Of a DNA stretch of 64,000 nt, positions 62,600-64,000 are shown in pieces. The notes below the pieces were generated by a model that was not told the DNA's origin, did not search any database, and saw nothing but the letters and a program-made list of their open reading frames with translations. Source of the stretch: Rhynochetos jubatus (lineage: Eukaryota; Chordata; Aves; Eurypygiformes; Rhynochetidae); assembly GCA_027574665.1 (NCBI GenBank), contig CM050655.1:15185170-15249169 (forward strand), read 5' to 3'. A program made the position numbers and the translations under genes. Every line of letters begins with the position of its first letter. Within the stretch, counting starts at the first letter, position 1.

Positions 62600-63529
62600 T
62601 GGGGTGGGGTGACCCTGGCTGGAGACCAGGTTCCCACCAAAGCCTGTCTATGACTGCTTTCATGAGCTGAGCAGGGGAGAGAAAATATAACAAAAGGCTC
62701 ATGAGTAGAGATAAGGACAGAGGATCATAGATTTATTAATCAAGTCAGAGTAGAATAATGAGAAATAAAACCAAATCTTAGAACACCTTCTCCCCACCCC
62801 TCCTTTCTTCCTGGGCTCAGCTTCACCCCCCATTTCTCTGTCTCCTCCCCTGGGTGGCACAGGAGAATGGGGTTGGGGTCAGTCCATCACACATTCTCTC
62901 TGCTGCCCTTTCCACCTTAAGGGAGGATCCTCGCACTTTGCCCCTGCTCCAGCCTGGACTCCTCTCTCCGTGGGTCCACAGTTCCTGCCATGAGCCTGCT
63001 CTAGCATAGGCTTCCCATGAGGTCACAGCCTCCTTTAGGCATCTCCCTGTTCCAGCTTGGGGCCCTCCCCAGGCTGCAGGTGAGTCTTGCTCCACTGTGA
63101 CCTTACATGACCGCAGGGGTATGACTGGCTTTACCATAGTCTGCACCATACCATGGACTGCCAGGGAATCTGTGCTCTGGTGCCTGGAGCACCTCCTCCT
63201 GCTCCTTCTCCACTGATCTGGTGGTCTGCAGAGCTGTTGCTCTTGCATATTCTCACTCTTCTCTCTGTCTGCAATTGCTCTTCCCAGTAGTGTGTGATGT
63301 TTCTGTTTGTGGTGTGGTTTTTTTTTCTCCTCCCCCCATCTTAACTGTGTTACCTAGAGGCACAATGCCTGTTGCTGATGGGCTCAGCCTAGGCCAGTGG
63401 CAGGTCTGTCCTGGAGCTGGCTGGCATCAGCTTTGGCCGTGTGGGAGGCTTCTGGCAGCTTCTCACAGAAGTCATGCCTGTACCCCCAGCTTTTTCACTA
63501 CCAAAGCCTTGCTATGCAAACCCAACACA
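62600..63529 (-). mobile_element. Solo-type LTR of an avian endogenous retrovirus
   Basis: About 930 bp with TG at the left end (tggggtggggtgaccctgg) and CA at the right end (gcaaacccaacaca), matching in order a second LTR family common in birds: 'gaccctggctgg', 'gagagaaaatataac', 'ataatgagaaataaaacc', a central region with several imperfect 'tccagc..gg' units, 'cacctcctcctgctccttct', 'catattctcactcttctctc' and 'gcttctggcagcttctcaca'. The sense direction is minus: an AATAAA polyadenylation signal reads on the minus strand at 62732-62737. About 60 bp known from other copies appears lost near 62725. No internal viral genes adjoin it. An open minus-strand frame at 62823-63248 is incidental. A target duplication is not clear. 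Confidence 0.85.
62732..62737 (-). promoter_or_regulatory. LTR polyadenylation signal AATAAA
   Basis: The plus-strand tttatt reads AATAAA on the minus strand. It lies about 135 bp from the LTR's sense-strand end, where the R region of this LTR type would be. An LTR in sense with a minus-strand gene could supply premature polyadenylation. Confidence 0.55.
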
Positions 63530-64000
63530 GCAACCAATGCATTTCCCTGCCTGCAGAATGACTAAAGATGGGAATGGATAGATTGCTGCTGGCACCATCT
63601 GTGATTCACAGCCATTTCATGGCATGCTCGTTGCAATGTGGGAGTATACTCAAGCTGGTGATTTTTTATGTAAAAGGGGCTGCAATATGAGGGCTAATGA
63701 AGAACTTGGAGTCAATTCATCTGTGTAACAACAAATAGCATACATAATTACTAGTTGCATTGGAAGAGAGTGGCTTCTGCCTCATTCTCTGACTAGGTCC
63801 AATTAGGTTATGGACCTTGAATGTTTGTAATTGTCTAGAGCAGAATAAAGGAATTGTGACATTTTACTATTTAGAATATCGGTAGGGGATTTTTAACGGA
63901 AAGCACCCTTCTGGATTTAACCCCATTTCCTTTTGTATACTTTCTTTTCCAATTGGTGAGATTTTAGTGCTTTTTGGCATTTTGGCAGATTTCAGGTGAG
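63530..64000. other. Unique AT-rich flank, no gene recognised
   Basis: Sequence beyond the LTR to the window edge. No coding segment or repeat was recognised. Confidence 0.55.

Noticed and set aside
62823-63248. 141-codon minus-strand open frame, the longest in the window
   Set aside because: It lies wholly inside the LTR and has the Gly/Arg/Pro/Ser composition of non-coding LTR sequence. Other copies of this LTR are not known to encode a protein here.
1-64000. CRISPR arrays, operons, phage or plasmid systems, tRNA/rRNA genes
   Set aside because: The window is avian nuclear DNA by repeat content. No regularly spaced identical repeats, no tRNA-type A/B boxes and no rRNA or spliceosomal RNA core words were recognised.

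Overview
This window looks like non-coding DNA from a bird nuclear genome. It is AT-rich (roughly 38-40% GC by eye) and poor in CpG, with frequent stops in all frames and no bacterial-type gene packing. The evidence for a bird is the repeat set: several CR1 LINE pieces with the typical CR1 3' end (a 'ttggactagatg...' block followed by 'attctatgattct' units), and two long terminal repeats of families common in bird genomes. Repeats were identified by recognising consensus text from memory, with no database search, so no subfamily names are given.

Layout: 1-8166 is unique AT-rich sequence with a polypyrimidine tract and a small tandem duplication. 8167-11277 is a transposable-element cluster: a solo-type LTR (minus sense), a CR1 carrying a reverse transcriptase remnant and interrupted by a second, nested CR1, and a third short CR1. 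11278-25700 is mostly unique, with a (GT)10 microsatellite, paired T-tracts, a decayed minisatellite of about 57-58 bp period and a perfect 22-bp palindrome. 25701-25862 is another CR1 3' end. 34830-36010 is a larger, internally deleted CR1-type ORF2 remnant (endonuclease and parts of reverse transcriptase). 36011-62599 is mainly unique sequence. It holds three candidate exons (minus strand 44160-44345 and 39226-39375; plus strand 60702-60815), a C19 tract and an AAT-rich stretch. 62600-63529 is a second solo-type LTR, also minus sense.

No complete host gene is visible. The best protein-coding signal is the 186-bp open segment at 44160-44345 on the minus strand, with a strong 5' splice site. 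If it is real, most of the window is intron of an unrecognised minus-strand gene. The second minus-strand candidate (39226-39375) has good splice sites but a reading phase that does not join directly to the first. All CR1 pieces lie on the plus strand and both LTRs in minus sense. I found no RNA gene, CRISPR array, CpG island or clear promoter.
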